Position numbers and translations under genes: made by a program
Notes under the pieces: generated by a model
Told to the model about the DNA's origin: nothing
Databases searched by the model: none
What the model saw: the letters and a program-made list of their open reading frames with translations, nothing else
Shown here: positions 53,498-62,496 of the stretch, piece after piece
Position numbering within the stretch: the first letter of the stretch is position 1
Layout: each line of letters starts with the position of its first letter
Assembly: GCA_964458185.1 (NCBI GenBank)
Contig: CAYWFG010000003.1
Location: 28,630-92,629 of the forward strand
Origin: AB-137-C09 sp964458185
Lineage (GTDB): Bacteria; Pseudomonadota; Zetaproteobacteria; Mariprofundales; Mariprofundaceae
Direction of reading: 5' to 3'
DNA length: 64,000 bases

Positions 53498-55333
53498 TTA
53501 TTCTTTCGCAACTTTTGATATGCTATGGTATGCTTGAATCGCATCAACAAATACTTGCCCATACCGTGTTAATTTTTGTTCACCCACCCCTGATATTTTC
53601 CGCATGGCGACAAGATTATCGGGCAAGGCCGCCACGATTAGCTTTAATGTGCGATCATGAAAAATAAAAAATGGCGGCACTTCTTGTTCTTTGGCAAGGC
53701 GCAATCGTAGGCTACGCAAGCATTCAAACAAGGATTGATCAATCGGTGTAGTATCAATGGTTGTTGCTGTGTCTGCTGCATACCTTTTCTTGCTGGGGCG
53801 TGCTTGCTGTTGTTTGCTAAGTGCAATACTGATTTCACCGCGCAATAAGGCACGGCTATTGCCTGCCAATTTAAGCGCGCCACCGGCATCCATATCGACC
53901 CGCAAATAACCTTGTGCTACCAATTGACGAAAAATGGTGCGCCATTCGATTGCCTTGTGTTCACTGCCAATGCCAAAGGTTGATAAACGATCATGCTGAT
54001 TGCGATGCATGCGTGCATCGACCTTGCCAAGCAATACTTGGGTGACATATTGCACACCAAAATTTTGCCCTGTACGGTAGACACAAGCCAGTGCCTTTTG
54101 TGCCGCTTCTGTGCCATCCCACGTTTCAGGCGGGTTGAGGCAGTTATCACAATTACCACAGGGTTTATCTTGGTGTTCACCAAAATAATCCAGCAGGGCG
54201 ACACGGCGACAGCTACTCATTTCACACAAGCCAATCATCGCTTGAAGCTTTTGATGCATCACCCGTTTGTGCGATTCGTGGGCATCGGATTGTATCAGCA
54301 TATTGCGTTGCAATACGACATCGCGCATGGTGTAAGCAAGCCATGCATGGGCAGGCTCGCCATCGCGCCCTGCACGCCCTGTTTCTTGGTAATACGCTTC
54401 GATATTTTTAGGTAAGCTTAAGTGTGCCACAAAACGCACATCGGGTTTATCAATGCCCATACCAAAAGCGATGGTGGCAACAATAATAATGCCTTCTTCA
54501 CGCAAGAATCGCTGCTGATGATTTTGTCGTTGTTCGTTGGGTAAGCCTGCGTGGTAGGGCAAAGCCTGCCTACCACGCCCTTGCAGCCAACAGGCGGTTT
54601 CATCGACTTGTTTGCGTGATAAACAATACACAATGCCTGCATCATGTTCATGGTGTTCGGTAATAAAACGCCATAATTGTTCTTTATTGTTGCCATTGTT
54701 GTGAATAATATAGCGAATGTTGGGGCGATCAAAACTATTGACAAAGACAGTGGCATCATGCAATGCCAATTGTGCAATAATCTCTTGCCGTGTGCGTGAA
54801 TCAGCAGTGGCAGTCAAGGCGATGCGCGGCACTTGCGGGTAGCGTTGATGTAACACTGCCAATTGTTGGTACTCAGGGCGAAAGTCATGCCCCCATTGTG
54901 ATACGCAATGCGCTTCATCAATGGCAAACAATACAGGCGGGCGGGCATCCATCATGGTTAGCATGGTTTCCATCAACAAACGCTCTGGTGCAACATAGAG
55001 CAAGTCTAATTGCCCTTCTTGGTATTGCCGTGTCACATCATTGCGCGCATAACTGGGTAATGAAGAATTTAAAAAAGCGGCGCGAATTCCCAATTGTTGT
55101 AAGGCATCGACCTGATTTTGCATCAAAGCAATCAAGGGTGACACCACAATGCCCGTTCCCTTCAGCAATAGCGGGGGAATTTGATAACACAACGATTTTC
55201 CACCGCCTGTCGGCATCAGTACCAGCGCATCACCACCGTTTAATAAGGTGCTGATAATCTCATCTTGCTGATGGCGAAAGGCGGTGTAACCAAAGGTGCG
55301 CTGCAATACCGCAGTGGCTTGTGCCAACATCAA
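53498..55333 (-). CDS. recQ: ATP-dependent DNA helicase RecQ
   Basis: 3'-5' helicase for recombination and fork repair. The 611 residues show TGGGKSLCYQIPPLL, DEAHCVSQWGHDFRPEY, the QETGRAGRDGEP motif VI, a zinc-binding cysteine cluster (CEMSSCRRVALLDYF, CGNCDNC), an RQC winged helix and a C-terminal HRDC domain (about 525-600). The start overlaps the tatD stop by 4 bases. Confidence 0.96.
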   Translation of the reverse strand: MMLAQATAVLQRTFGYTAFRHQQDEIISTLLNGGDALVLMPTGGGKSLCYQIPPLLLKGTGIVVSPLIALMQNQVDALQQLGIRAAFLNSSLPSYARNDVTRQYQEGQLDLLYVAPERLLMETMLTMMDARPPVLFAIDEAHCVSQWGHDFRPEYQQLAVLHQRYPQVPRIALTATADSRTRQEIIAQLALHDATVFVNSFDRPNIRYIIHNNGNNKEQLWRFITEHHEHDAGIVYCLSRKQVDETACWLQGRGRQALPYHAGLPNEQRQNHQQRFLREEGIIIVATIAFGMGIDKPDVRFVAHLSLPKNIEAYYQETGRAGRDGEPAHAWLAYTMRDVVLQRNMLIQSDAHESHKRVMHQKLQAMIGLCEMSSCRRVALLDYFGEHQDKPCGNCDNCLNPPETWDGTEAAQKALACVYRTGQNFGVQYVTQVLLGKVDARMHRNQHDRLSTFGIGSEHKAIEWRTIFRQLVAQGYLRVDMDAGGALKLAGNSRALLRGEISIALSKQQQARPSKKRYAADTATTIDTTPIDQSLFECLRSLRLRLAKEQEVPPFFIFHDRTLKLIVAALPDNLVAMRKISGVGEQKLTRYGQVFVDAIQAYHSISKVAKE

Positions 55334-56115
55334 TCAATCAGCGCAAAACGCCGCATGGTATTGGTGGTGCATTGCGCTGCCAATGTTGCCAGTGAAACCC
55401 CGCGAACATCAGCGATACAGCGTGCTACATCACGAACGAACGTAGGGTCATTGCGTTTGCCACGATGGGGGACAGGTGCTAAAAAAGGAGCGTCTGTTTC
55501 GATCAATAATCGTTCAGTAGGAACCATGGCAGCCACTTCACGCAAAGCATTATTGCGCTTGTAGGTCACATTACCCGAAAACGATATATCCATGCCCAAA
55601 GCAAGCGCACGTTCAGCATAGGCTAGCGTTGAAGAAAAACAATGCATAATACCGTGAATAACGCCATTTTCTGCCATAGCCTCAAGAATACCCATGCATG
55701 CTTCATCAGCATCACGCATGTGAATAATCAGCGGCAGCTTCAGCGTTTGGGCAACGTGAATATGCAGCCTAAAGCGTGCTTCTTGTGTTTGGGGCGTAAC
55801 ATGATGACGGTAAAAATCCATGCCCGTTTCACCGATGGCGCGGCAACGCGGATGATCTGCATACTCTGTTAATAATGCCGCATCTGGTTCGGCATCAACG
55901 GCATGATTGGGGTGAACACCCACTGAAAAATAAAAACCATCATCCGATTCTGCCAAAGTACGAAGTCTTGGCAGATGCGATAACTCGGTAGCGACTAACA
56001 TCGCACGATGCACACCCGCTTGTTGCATGCGTTCCCGCACGGCATCACGATCTTGATCAAAATGGGGGAAGTCTAAATGACAATGAGAATCAAAAAATGA
56101 AAGGGTAGGCATCAA
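55330..56115 (-). CDS. tatD: TatD-family metal-dependent DNase
   Basis: TIM-barrel hydrolase. The 261 residues have the metal site FDSHCHLDFPHF, GVHPNHAVDAEP, IGETGMDFYRH, ITHMRDADEA-like (here LIIHMRDADEAC), and ETDAPFLAPVPHRGKRNDP. It follows the hybrid kinase gene by 60 bases and runs into recQ; it may be driven by its own promoter or by the upstream operon. Confidence 0.94.
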   Translation of the reverse strand: MMPTLSFFDSHCHLDFPHFDQDRDAVRERMQQAGVHRAMLVATELSHLPRLRTLAESDDGFYFSVGVHPNHAVDAEPDAALLTEYADHPRCRAIGETGMDFYRHHVTPQTQEARFRLHIHVAQTLKLPLIIHMRDADEACMGILEAMAENGVIHGIMHCFSSTLAYAERALALGMDISFSGNVTYKRNNALREVAAMVPTERLLIETDAPFLAPVPHRGKRNDPTFVRDVARCIADVRGVSLATLAAQCTTNTMRRFALID

Positions 56116-56175
56116 GGAAATCCTTGTGTCACATCAGAAAAGATTAAAAGAAACATCGTGGTATGATGACGTATT

Positions 56176-58407
56176 TTATACTGCTTGCAACTCATCAATG
56201 CGTTGCATTAAGTCTTCAACGCATTGTTTGAAATGATCTTGTAAAGATGCTGGAACACACAGTTCAGGCGTGGCAATCAAAAACTCATGAAAATCACAGC
56301 TTGCTTCATACAAGGGCGTGGCACAAATATTGCCTGACGTGCCTTTGATATCGTGCAATAAAGTCATTGCAGCATCAATATCACCGTTTTTCAATGCAAC
56401 ATCAATATCCATCACGATATTGCCAAAGCGTTCTTTAAACATGGTCAATAGTTTAAGTAACAAGGGCATACTGTTAAGGATTGCCAAGGCTGCGGTAACA
56501 TCTAAGGCATTATTTTTCACATATTCAGATTCAGGAGTAACCACGGCTGGAGGATTTTTTGCAACAACAGTAGGTTCTGTTGTGATAATCTCAGAGACAT
56601 TCGCTACAGGTTTCAGCCAACGAATTAACGTAGCAAACAAAGTATTGGCATTGGTTGGCTTGCTGGTATGATCGTTCATGCCAGCATCAAGACAACGCTC
56701 TACCTCTTCTTTCATGGCATGTGCAGTCATGGCGATAATGGGAATATCTGGGTTATCTAAGCGGATTAACCGTGTCGCTTCAATGCCTTCCATCACAGGC
56801 ATTTGCAAATCCATCAAAATAGCAGCATAGCTGTGTGCTTTGACCATATCGACAGCTTCTTGCCCATTGTTGGCAATAGATACATCAAAACCCACATCGG
56901 CTAAAATTTCGCTGGCAACCTGTTGGTTGATCGGGTTATCTTCAACCAACAGAATTTTACTTCCTTTTAGCTGTTCAAGCTGGCTATGGATTTTATTTTT
57001 TACCACATGGCTTTGATGTACATATTGATTGTCTTGTTCAAAAGCATTCATAATGCTGTTAAATAAGAGTGATTGATTCACAGGTTTGGAGAGAAAACCA
57101 TTCATATTTAAAGCATCAGCTTGTTGCATGATGTCGTCTTTACAATGTGCTGTAACCATGATGACGGTTGGTGTTTGTTGGATTTTTGTTGAAGATTGAA
57201 TGAGACGGGTGGTTTCTATGCCATTCATCTTTGGCATTTGATAATCCATCAATACCAGATCAAAAGGTTTCCCTTCGGTGCTGGCCGCTTCTAAAAGCGC
57301 AATGGCTTGGTAGCCTGACTCAACACATTGCACATGCAGCTTGAAAGATTGCAAATAGGCTTGAAGAATCTCCAACGATGTTGGATTGTCATCCACCACC
57401 AAAACACGCCGTTGCCACAGTGTGTTTGGCAATAAATGGCGTTTTGTATTGTCGCTTTTGGAAGTTTTTTCGAGTAATACAGTAAAGATAAAACGACTGC
57501 CTACTTCAGGCTCTGATTCTATCCAGATGCGACCATGCATCAGCTCAACCAAACTTTTGCAAATCGCAAGCCCTAATCCCGTGCCACCATATTTACGTGT
57601 GGTTGAGCTGTCTGCCTGAGTAAAAGATTGAAACAGATTAGCTACTTGTTGCGGGCTAAGACCAATGCCTGTATCGCGAATGGTAAAACGAAGGCGAATT
57701 TGATGGGGTTTGATGTTTGCATCAAGCGCGTGTTCAATACGAACCACGACTTCACCCCGCTCGGTAAATTTTACAGCATTGCTGATTAAATTCAACAAAA
57801 TTTGATGAATGCGCAGCGAATCACCGATCAAGGTTGATGGAATATCGGGGTCTTTGTAAAAATGAAGTTCTAACCCTTTGTTTTCTGCCAATTCTGAGGA
57901 AACATCGGATAATTGGGTTAAAACATCGTCAAGCTGCATTTCGATAGGGTCAATATCCAGCTTGCCTGCTTCAATTTTAGAAAAATCAAGAATATCGTTG
58001 ATGATGCCTAGCAAGGAGCGGGAAGAAATTTGAACTTTATTGAGATAATCTCGCTGTTTATCGGTTAAATCTGTTTTTAGTGCAAGGTAATTTAAGCCCA
58101 GTATGGCATTCATTGGGGTGCGAATTTCATGACTCATATTCGCCAAAAAGTCACTTTTGGCTTGGGTTGCATGTTCTGCTTTTTGTTTGGCTTGGGAGAG
58201 TTCTTGGGTGCGTATTTCGATACGATGTTCTAAACTTTCATTGAGCTTTTGCAATTCATCAAACTCACGGCGTTGGCGTTGGTCTGCCCGTGCAATGATT
58301 TTATCTTGACGTTGAATTTGTTTGATGATTTTTTTTGCCAAATCAGGTGAATGATCAGCAAGTGCTGATCGTATTTCATCAACAAGATTGTCGCTTAATG
58401 TACTCAT
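56176..58407 (-). CDS. soluble hybrid histidine kinase with two receivers and an HPt domain
   Basis: 743 residues without a membrane segment. A coiled coil (about 20-80) leads into a HisKA domain (phospho-His93 in MSHEIRTPMN), a HATPase domain (about 195-312, N box LLNLISNAVKF, RKYGGTGLGLAI), receiver 1 (about 333-455, Asp388 in LVLMDYQMP), receiver 2 (about 483-598, Asp533 in AILMDLQMP) and HPt (about 640-743, His685 in LLHDIKGTSGN). All phospho-residues are intact, so it can run a complete internal phosphorelay. It lacks its own sensor, suggesting input from protein partners. Its start overlaps the solute-binding protein gene by 4 bases, linking it to the Sia-like operon. No DNA-binding output is seen. 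Confidence 0.93.
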   Translation of the reverse strand: MSTLSDNLVDEIRSALADHSPDLAKKIIKQIQRQDKIIARADQRQRREFDELQKLNESLEHRIEIRTQELSQAKQKAEHATQAKSDFLANMSHEIRTPMNAILGLNYLALKTDLTDKQRDYLNKVQISSRSLLGIINDILDFSKIEAGKLDIDPIEMQLDDVLTQLSDVSSELAENKGLELHFYKDPDIPSTLIGDSLRIHQILLNLISNAVKFTERGEVVVRIEHALDANIKPHQIRLRFTIRDTGIGLSPQQVANLFQSFTQADSSTTRKYGGTGLGLAICKSLVELMHGRIWIESEPEVGSRFIFTVLLEKTSKSDNTKRHLLPNTLWQRRVLVVDDNPTSLEILQAYLQSFKLHVQCVESGYQAIALLEAASTEGKPFDLVLMDYQMPKMNGIETTRLIQSSTKIQQTPTVIMVTAHCKDDIMQQADALNMNGFLSKPVNQSLLFNSIMNAFEQDNQYVHQSHVVKNKIHSQLEQLKGSKILLVEDNPINQQVASEILADVGFDVSIANNGQEAVDMVKAHSYAAILMDLQMPVMEGIEATRLIRLDNPDIPIIAMTAHAMKEEVERCLDAGMNDHTSKPTNANTLFATLIRWLKPVANVSEIITTEPTVVAKNPPAVVTPESEYVKNNALDVTAALAILNSMPLLLKLLTMFKERFGNIVMDIDVALKNGDIDAAMTLLHDIKGTSGNICATPLYEASCDFHEFLIATPELCVPASLQDHFKQCVEDLMQRIDELQAV

Positions 58408-59255
58408 TTCGGGTTAAAATAGCGCATGTGAATTTTTTCAGTTTCTCCTGAATCTTTCAACGATTGTAGGGCTTTGGAAAACTTATAAGCAATACTTTGA
58501 GGATCCAACTCAGTAGGGAAATTTGTCGGACTTATTGCGATCTTAGAGTCATAATCGGGGTTTTCACGTTCCTTAAAGTGTTTGGAAAAGCGAGAAAACC
58601 CTAAATGCATCGGGTAATCACCACCGCAACAATCTTTGTGAATTTTCATACCTCCAGATGCTAACGAGACCAAGCCTGAACGTGTGGGATAGTAATCAAC
58701 TAACTCTTTGTCTGCAACATAAAATATATGCCGTTTGGCTAAAATAAGCTTATGTACAACATCAAGATTAAGGTATTTTCTTTGTTGAAAGTGAATACCT
58801 AAAGATTCTGCAAGTTCTAATTTAGAACTGTTGAGCTCTATCACCCAAATAAGCCCACGACTTTTTAAATCTTCATAGCTTGTAAGCGGCGGTTGTTGCA
58901 ATGCGGTAATGCCGTATTCACCCGTCAAAAAACCATTCTCAATATAAAAAAGATAATGCGCACGCTTTTGAGAGAATGACGCACCTGGATAAAAATCTAA
59001 TGTTCCTTTTGCCAACATTTTATGCAATCGTTTTTTAGGTAGACGAATAACACGAAGCTTACAATCAATACGCTTTGCAGCTTCGCTAAAAAGATCGAGA
59101 TATGCACCAGTATTATCGGGGGCTTTCGCAATCAACGGACGTTTATCGCCTTCTTTGTAGGTCATTTTGATCACACAATCAGCATAACCCAAAGAAGAAA
59201 CAAAAAACAATAACAATGCAACGATTGGCGTTGCAAACATTGGACGTATGTTCAC
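58404..59255 (-). CDS. periplasmic solute-binding protein, SBP_bac_3 type (second)
   Basis: 283 residues with a signal peptide (cleaved after SLGYA). The rest follows the bilobed amino-acid-type binding fold: AYLDLFSEAAKRIDCKLRV, TLDFYPGASFSQKRAHY and the C-terminal YKFSKALQSLKDSGETEKI. A CCGG motif sits in the hinge half. No ABC permease or ATPase gene is in the window. It lies between the SiaA-like phosphatase and the hybrid kinase, which suggests a sensing role. The ligand is unknown. Confidence 0.82.
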   Translation of the reverse strand: MNIRPMFATPIVALLLFFVSSLGYADCVIKMTYKEGDKRPLIAKAPDNTGAYLDLFSEAAKRIDCKLRVIRLPKKRLHKMLAKGTLDFYPGASFSQKRAHYLFYIENGFLTGEYGITALQQPPLTSYEDLKSRGLIWVIELNSSKLELAESLGIHFQQRKYLNLDVVHKLILAKRHIFYVADKELVDYYPTRSGLVSLASGGMKIHKDCCGGDYPMHLGFSRFSKHFKERENPDYDSKIAISPTNFPTELDPQSIAYKFSKALQSLKDSGETEKIHMRYFNPK

Positions 59256-59273
59256 CTTATCATACCACTCTTT

Positions 59274-60797
59274 TTAAATTTCAATGCCAATAACCGTAAC
59301 ATCATCATTGCGTTCATAATCGCCTTGGTACGATGTTAACGCCGACAACAATAATGCTTGCTGTTGATGCATCGGTTTATTCTGAATTGATTCAACAGCT
59401 TGCCTAAATTTCTTTCGCCCTAAACAAAAGCCTTTGTCGCCACCACTTTGATCCAAATAGCCATCGGTAGATAGATACAAGCGCATACCTTTTTTTGCTT
59501 CAATCACGTATTCATCAAATATAAAATCAGGATCTGAACGTTTGTAACCTACCGAGTGGCGGGAGCCTTTGAGGGTTTTAAATATGCCATCGTCAATATA
59601 ACACAAGGCTGTTTCAGCCCCTGAAAACTTAATAATATGTTCTTTTCGATTAAAATAAAGAATACCACCATCAAACCCTGCGTTAGATACTGAATTTTTA
59701 TCATTTTGTTTCAATAAATTCTTCATCGTTTTATTGAAAATAGACAATATTTCAGCAGGACTTACAGGTTCTTTACGGTGTATAATATCTTCAATAATTT
59801 GTTGTTCAATAGCTTTCACCAGCATGGTAACAAATGCACCTGCCACACTATGACCTGTACAATCAATAACCATCAATAGACATTCATCATCATTGCTTAG
59901 CACATTAAACAAATAAATATCACCACCAACCACATCTTTTGGCGACCACAAGGCAAAAGAATCAGAAAAATATTGTTCAAATAATTCTTTTTCTGGAATC
60001 AATGCGCCTTGAATCAAGGATGCATATTCGATCGATGATTTAATACTTTGATGGGCGTTTTCAAGTGCAATCGTTCGTGCTTTTATTTTTTCTTCTAGGT
60101 CTTCGTTGGCATCGCTAAGCTCACAAATCAACGTCTTAATAGATTGCCGCATAGTTTCGCAAGCATCACCAAGGCGACCAATTTCGTCGTTGCTGCGTTT
60201 GGCAATGGGTTCATCCAAGTTGCCGCCAGAAATCAAGGTTACAGCATCTTCAAGCTCTTTTAATGGCGTGAAGATAGATGAACGCATGGTAGAAAACATG
60301 CGTGATGTCACCACAATAATCAATAACAAAGTTAAGATAAAAATATAAGCAATATCTTTATAAATATCAATTTTTAAGCTTTTGTTGGAAATGGCAATAT
60401 TTACGGTTGCAATGGTCTCATCATCATACAAAATTATTGTCGATGTAGTAGAAAATGACTGTCGTTTTTCAAAATATGAAAAGTTTCGTTTGCTGTACTT
60501 TTTTTGCACGCGGTAGGCAAGCGGCTCGCCTTCTTCCATAATTGCAATATAAGCAATATCCGTATCTAAAAAAACCGCATCCAAAATGTCATTGGTGCTT
60601 TTATCATCCATGTTCCACACTGGAATAGGCAAACTTGTTTGCACCAAGTTAGCAATATAAAGAACCTTCTTTTCCATCATGGTGTGCATGCGGTTCAATC
60701 GATCCAACCCCATAACCAGCAAAAATATCAGCATGGTGATAGCTGAAGCATAAACAATGGCGCGTTTAACACGCGCACGAATACTTATCGTGTCCAC
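59274..60797 (-). CDS. SiaA-like membrane PP2C (SpoIIE-type) phosphatase
   Basis: 507 residues: membrane segment about 13-31, a periplasmic sensor region (about 32-146), a second segment (about 148-166), HAMP (about 167-222), a short coiled coil, and a SpoIIE/PP2C phosphatase domain (about 265-507). Metal ligands are in KDVVGGDIYLF, MVIDCTGHSVAGAF, LYLSTDGYLDQSGG and the closing ERNDDVTVIGI. This is the arrangement of Pseudomonas aeruginosa SiaA, which dephosphorylates SiaC. It lies directly after the siaC-like gene (5 bases). Function is inferred from the family and context. Confidence 0.85.
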   Translation of the reverse strand: MDTISIRARVKRAIVYASAITMLIFLLVMGLDRLNRMHTMMEKKVLYIANLVQTSLPIPVWNMDDKSTNDILDAVFLDTDIAYIAIMEEGEPLAYRVQKKYSKRNFSYFEKRQSFSTTSTIILYDDETIATVNIAISNKSLKIDIYKDIAYIFILTLLLIIVVTSRMFSTMRSSIFTPLKELEDAVTLISGGNLDEPIAKRSNDEIGRLGDACETMRQSIKTLICELSDANEDLEEKIKARTIALENAHQSIKSSIEYASLIQGALIPEKELFEQYFSDSFALWSPKDVVGGDIYLFNVLSNDDECLLMVIDCTGHSVAGAFVTMLVKAIEQQIIEDIIHRKEPVSPAEILSIFNKTMKNLLKQNDKNSVSNAGFDGGILYFNRKEHIIKFSGAETALCYIDDGIFKTLKGSRHSVGYKRSDPDFIFDEYVIEAKKGMRLYLSTDGYLDQSGGDKGFCLGRKKFRQAVESIQNKPMHQQQALLLSALTSYQGDYERNDDVTVIGIEI

Positions 60798-60802
60798 GGT
60801 AT

Positions 60803-61180
60803 TTATTTTATCTTCAATCGGATATTCAGGTATTCAAAGTCTTCCACAAAATCTTCCCCTGCTTCTTTTGCCGATTCGTTTTCTTCATCGTACACCCAGT
60901 TGATTTCAATCTCATGTTGATCTTTGTTTTCATCCAGTAAATCAAAAAAATCAAAAAATAATTTAGAGCTGCTGGAGTTAAAATAGATCAATTCTATATT
61001 CACCACTGTTTTTTCTGCAGGCTCACCCTCAAAATAGTCTTTGACCCATTGCAGCACAGGCGCATAGAATTCAAAGGTGTTTTCAGGGTATGATTTTCCT
61101 GATAGTGACAATTCACCCATAGCTTTAAAATATATCTCTGGCGTATAAGCCGAAGGCATAATGTGCAAGTCTATTATCAT
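60803..61180 (-). CDS. SiaC-like (DUF1987) phospho-switch protein
   Basis: 125 residues of the SiaC/DUF1987 family. The signature SGKSYPENTFEFYAPVLQW is at about 29, and IELIYFNSSSSKLFFDFFDL at about 62 contains the segment holding the switch phospho-site of SiaC, a threonine in P. aeruginosa and serines here. An acidic C-terminal half follows. In the known pathway SiaC is phosphorylated by SiaB, dephosphorylated by SiaA, and activates SiaD when unphosphorylated. Its start overlaps the siaB-like stop by 4 bases. Confidence 0.85.
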   Translation of the reverse strand: MIIDLHIMPSAYTPEIYFKAMGELSLSGKSYPENTFEFYAPVLQWVKDYFEGEPAEKTVVNIELIYFNSSSSKLFFDFFDLLDENKDQHEIEINWVYDEENESAKEAGEDFVEDFEYLNIRLKIK

Positions 61181-61725
61181 GGTGTTACTTTAGCCCTACG
61201 AACATAAGATTTAAAAACATAATAAAATTGATCTTCACCTGCTGGGGTGAACTCAAAAGCAATGCGATCACAGCGTTTTGCAACTTCATAAAAACCAATA
61301 CCTGCACCACCGTCATGGGCATGTTGACCACTTCTTCGTAATTCTCGGTAACGCTTTTTAATGGCATCACGATCCATGCCTATCACTTCATTGAGCTTGT
61401 CTGTGATAATATCTTTGTCTTTTGATGTGACCAAGTTTCGGCTATGAATGTAATAAGTGTTTTGTTGATCTTTCCCGACTACAATAATACCTTCTCCGCC
61501 AGATGTTTTTTTATGTGTTTTGGAATACATGACCATGTTTTGGGATATTTCAATAAAAACCGTGAATATATCGCTAGAAATGCCCATGCCTAACTCAGAA
61601 AACGTGCTATCTTTCTCTAGCCCATTGGCAAAACTGGCAATAATATCTTGCGTCAGCACACTGCCGTAAGCCAAGAAAATGATGCCATTGTCTTCAACGA
61701 TGGATTGAACTTCATGAAGTTGCAC
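61177..61725 (-). CDS. SiaB-like protein kinase
   Basis: 182 residues of the SiaB family, a GHKL-type kinase that phosphorylates SiaC. The N box is in VFIEISQNMVMYSKTH and the Gly-rich box in HDGGAGIGFYEVAKRCDRI. The stretch LGMGISSDIFTV is near 45. The start ATG lies just after the first solute-binding protein gene. Assignment rests on these motifs and on the siaC- and siaA-like neighbours. Confidence 0.85.
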   Translation of the reverse strand: MQLHEVQSIVEDNGIIFLAYGSVLTQDIIASFANGLEKDSTFSELGMGISSDIFTVFIEISQNMVMYSKTHKKTSGGEGIIVVGKDQQNTYYIHSRNLVTSKDKDIITDKLNEVIGMDRDAIKKRYRELRRSGQHAHDGGAGIGFYEVAKRCDRIAFEFTPAGEDQFYYVFKSYVRRAKVTP

Positions 61726-61729
61726 GCTG

Positions 61730-62470
61730 TTACCTACCTGTCAAATCAACATCAGAAGAAGACTTCATTTTTTCGATTGCTTGATCAAAGGCATCCACCA
61801 ACACAGGGTCTATACCTTTGCGAAAGGTTAAAAAATAATCTTTTGTTGCCAAAGGAATGAATGATGCCTCAAATTCATCGGTATACCCTTCTTTTTTCAT
61901 CATCGCTTCAGCAACTTTTTGTGATGCAGGGAAGGTCATCAGCTCACCTTTGAGTAATTTTTTAAAATTTTGTTCGAGGCGACTAACTTCCTCAATATGG
62001 TAACAATCACCACAGGCTTGAGGCGTTTCCCAAAACGCTTTAGTATAAGAATACCCCCGCATGGCTCCAATTTTACCATGAAGATGGGAAACATTCCCGT
62101 CAAAAGTAAAACCACTGCCTTTTTTTGAATAAAAAAGATACTTCACTTGATAAATAGGATGTTTGGGGTAAATCAAAAACTTTGCCCGATCAGACTTGTA
62201 AGAAGCCGAATACAATGCATCTCCTTTTCCTTTTTTCAGCATTGCTACCGCACGTTTCCATGGTACAACTCGAAAAGTAACAGGCACATTCATATCTTGA
62301 AAAACAGAGCGCACCACATCGGTGATTGCACCCTTCACTTGACCATTTTCTTTGTAAGAAAATGGAGCCCAAGACTCGGTAATAATTTTCAAAGGGGCTT
62401 TATCATCAGCCCATACAGAGGGAGATGCCCACCCTATTATCAAAATAAATAATAATAATTTACCCATCAT
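61730..62470 (-). CDS. periplasmic solute-binding protein, SBP_bac_3 type (first)
   Basis: 246 residues with a signal peptide (cleaved after SVWA). It has the usual amino-acid-type fold: LKIITESWAPFSYKENGQVK, the PWKRAVAMLKKGKGDALY lobe and TFPASQKVAEAMM. It carries an unusual CGDC pair in QACGDCYHIEE, which could make a disulfide. No transporter gene is adjacent. It lies between the porin and siaB-like genes, making a dedicated input module likely. Confidence 0.85.
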   Translation of the reverse strand: MMGKLLLFILIIGWASPSVWADDKAPLKIITESWAPFSYKENGQVKGAITDVVRSVFQDMNVPVTFRVVPWKRAVAMLKKGKGDALYSASYKSDRAKFLIYPKHPIYQVKYLFYSKKGSGFTFDGNVSHLHGKIGAMRGYSYTKAFWETPQACGDCYHIEEVSRLEQNFKKLLKGELMTFPASQKVAEAMMKKEGYTDEFEASFIPLATKDYFLTFRKGIDPVLVDAFDQAIEKMKSSSDVDLTGR

Positions 62471-62496
62471 TTTTTATGCCCTCTTAATTAAGAAAT

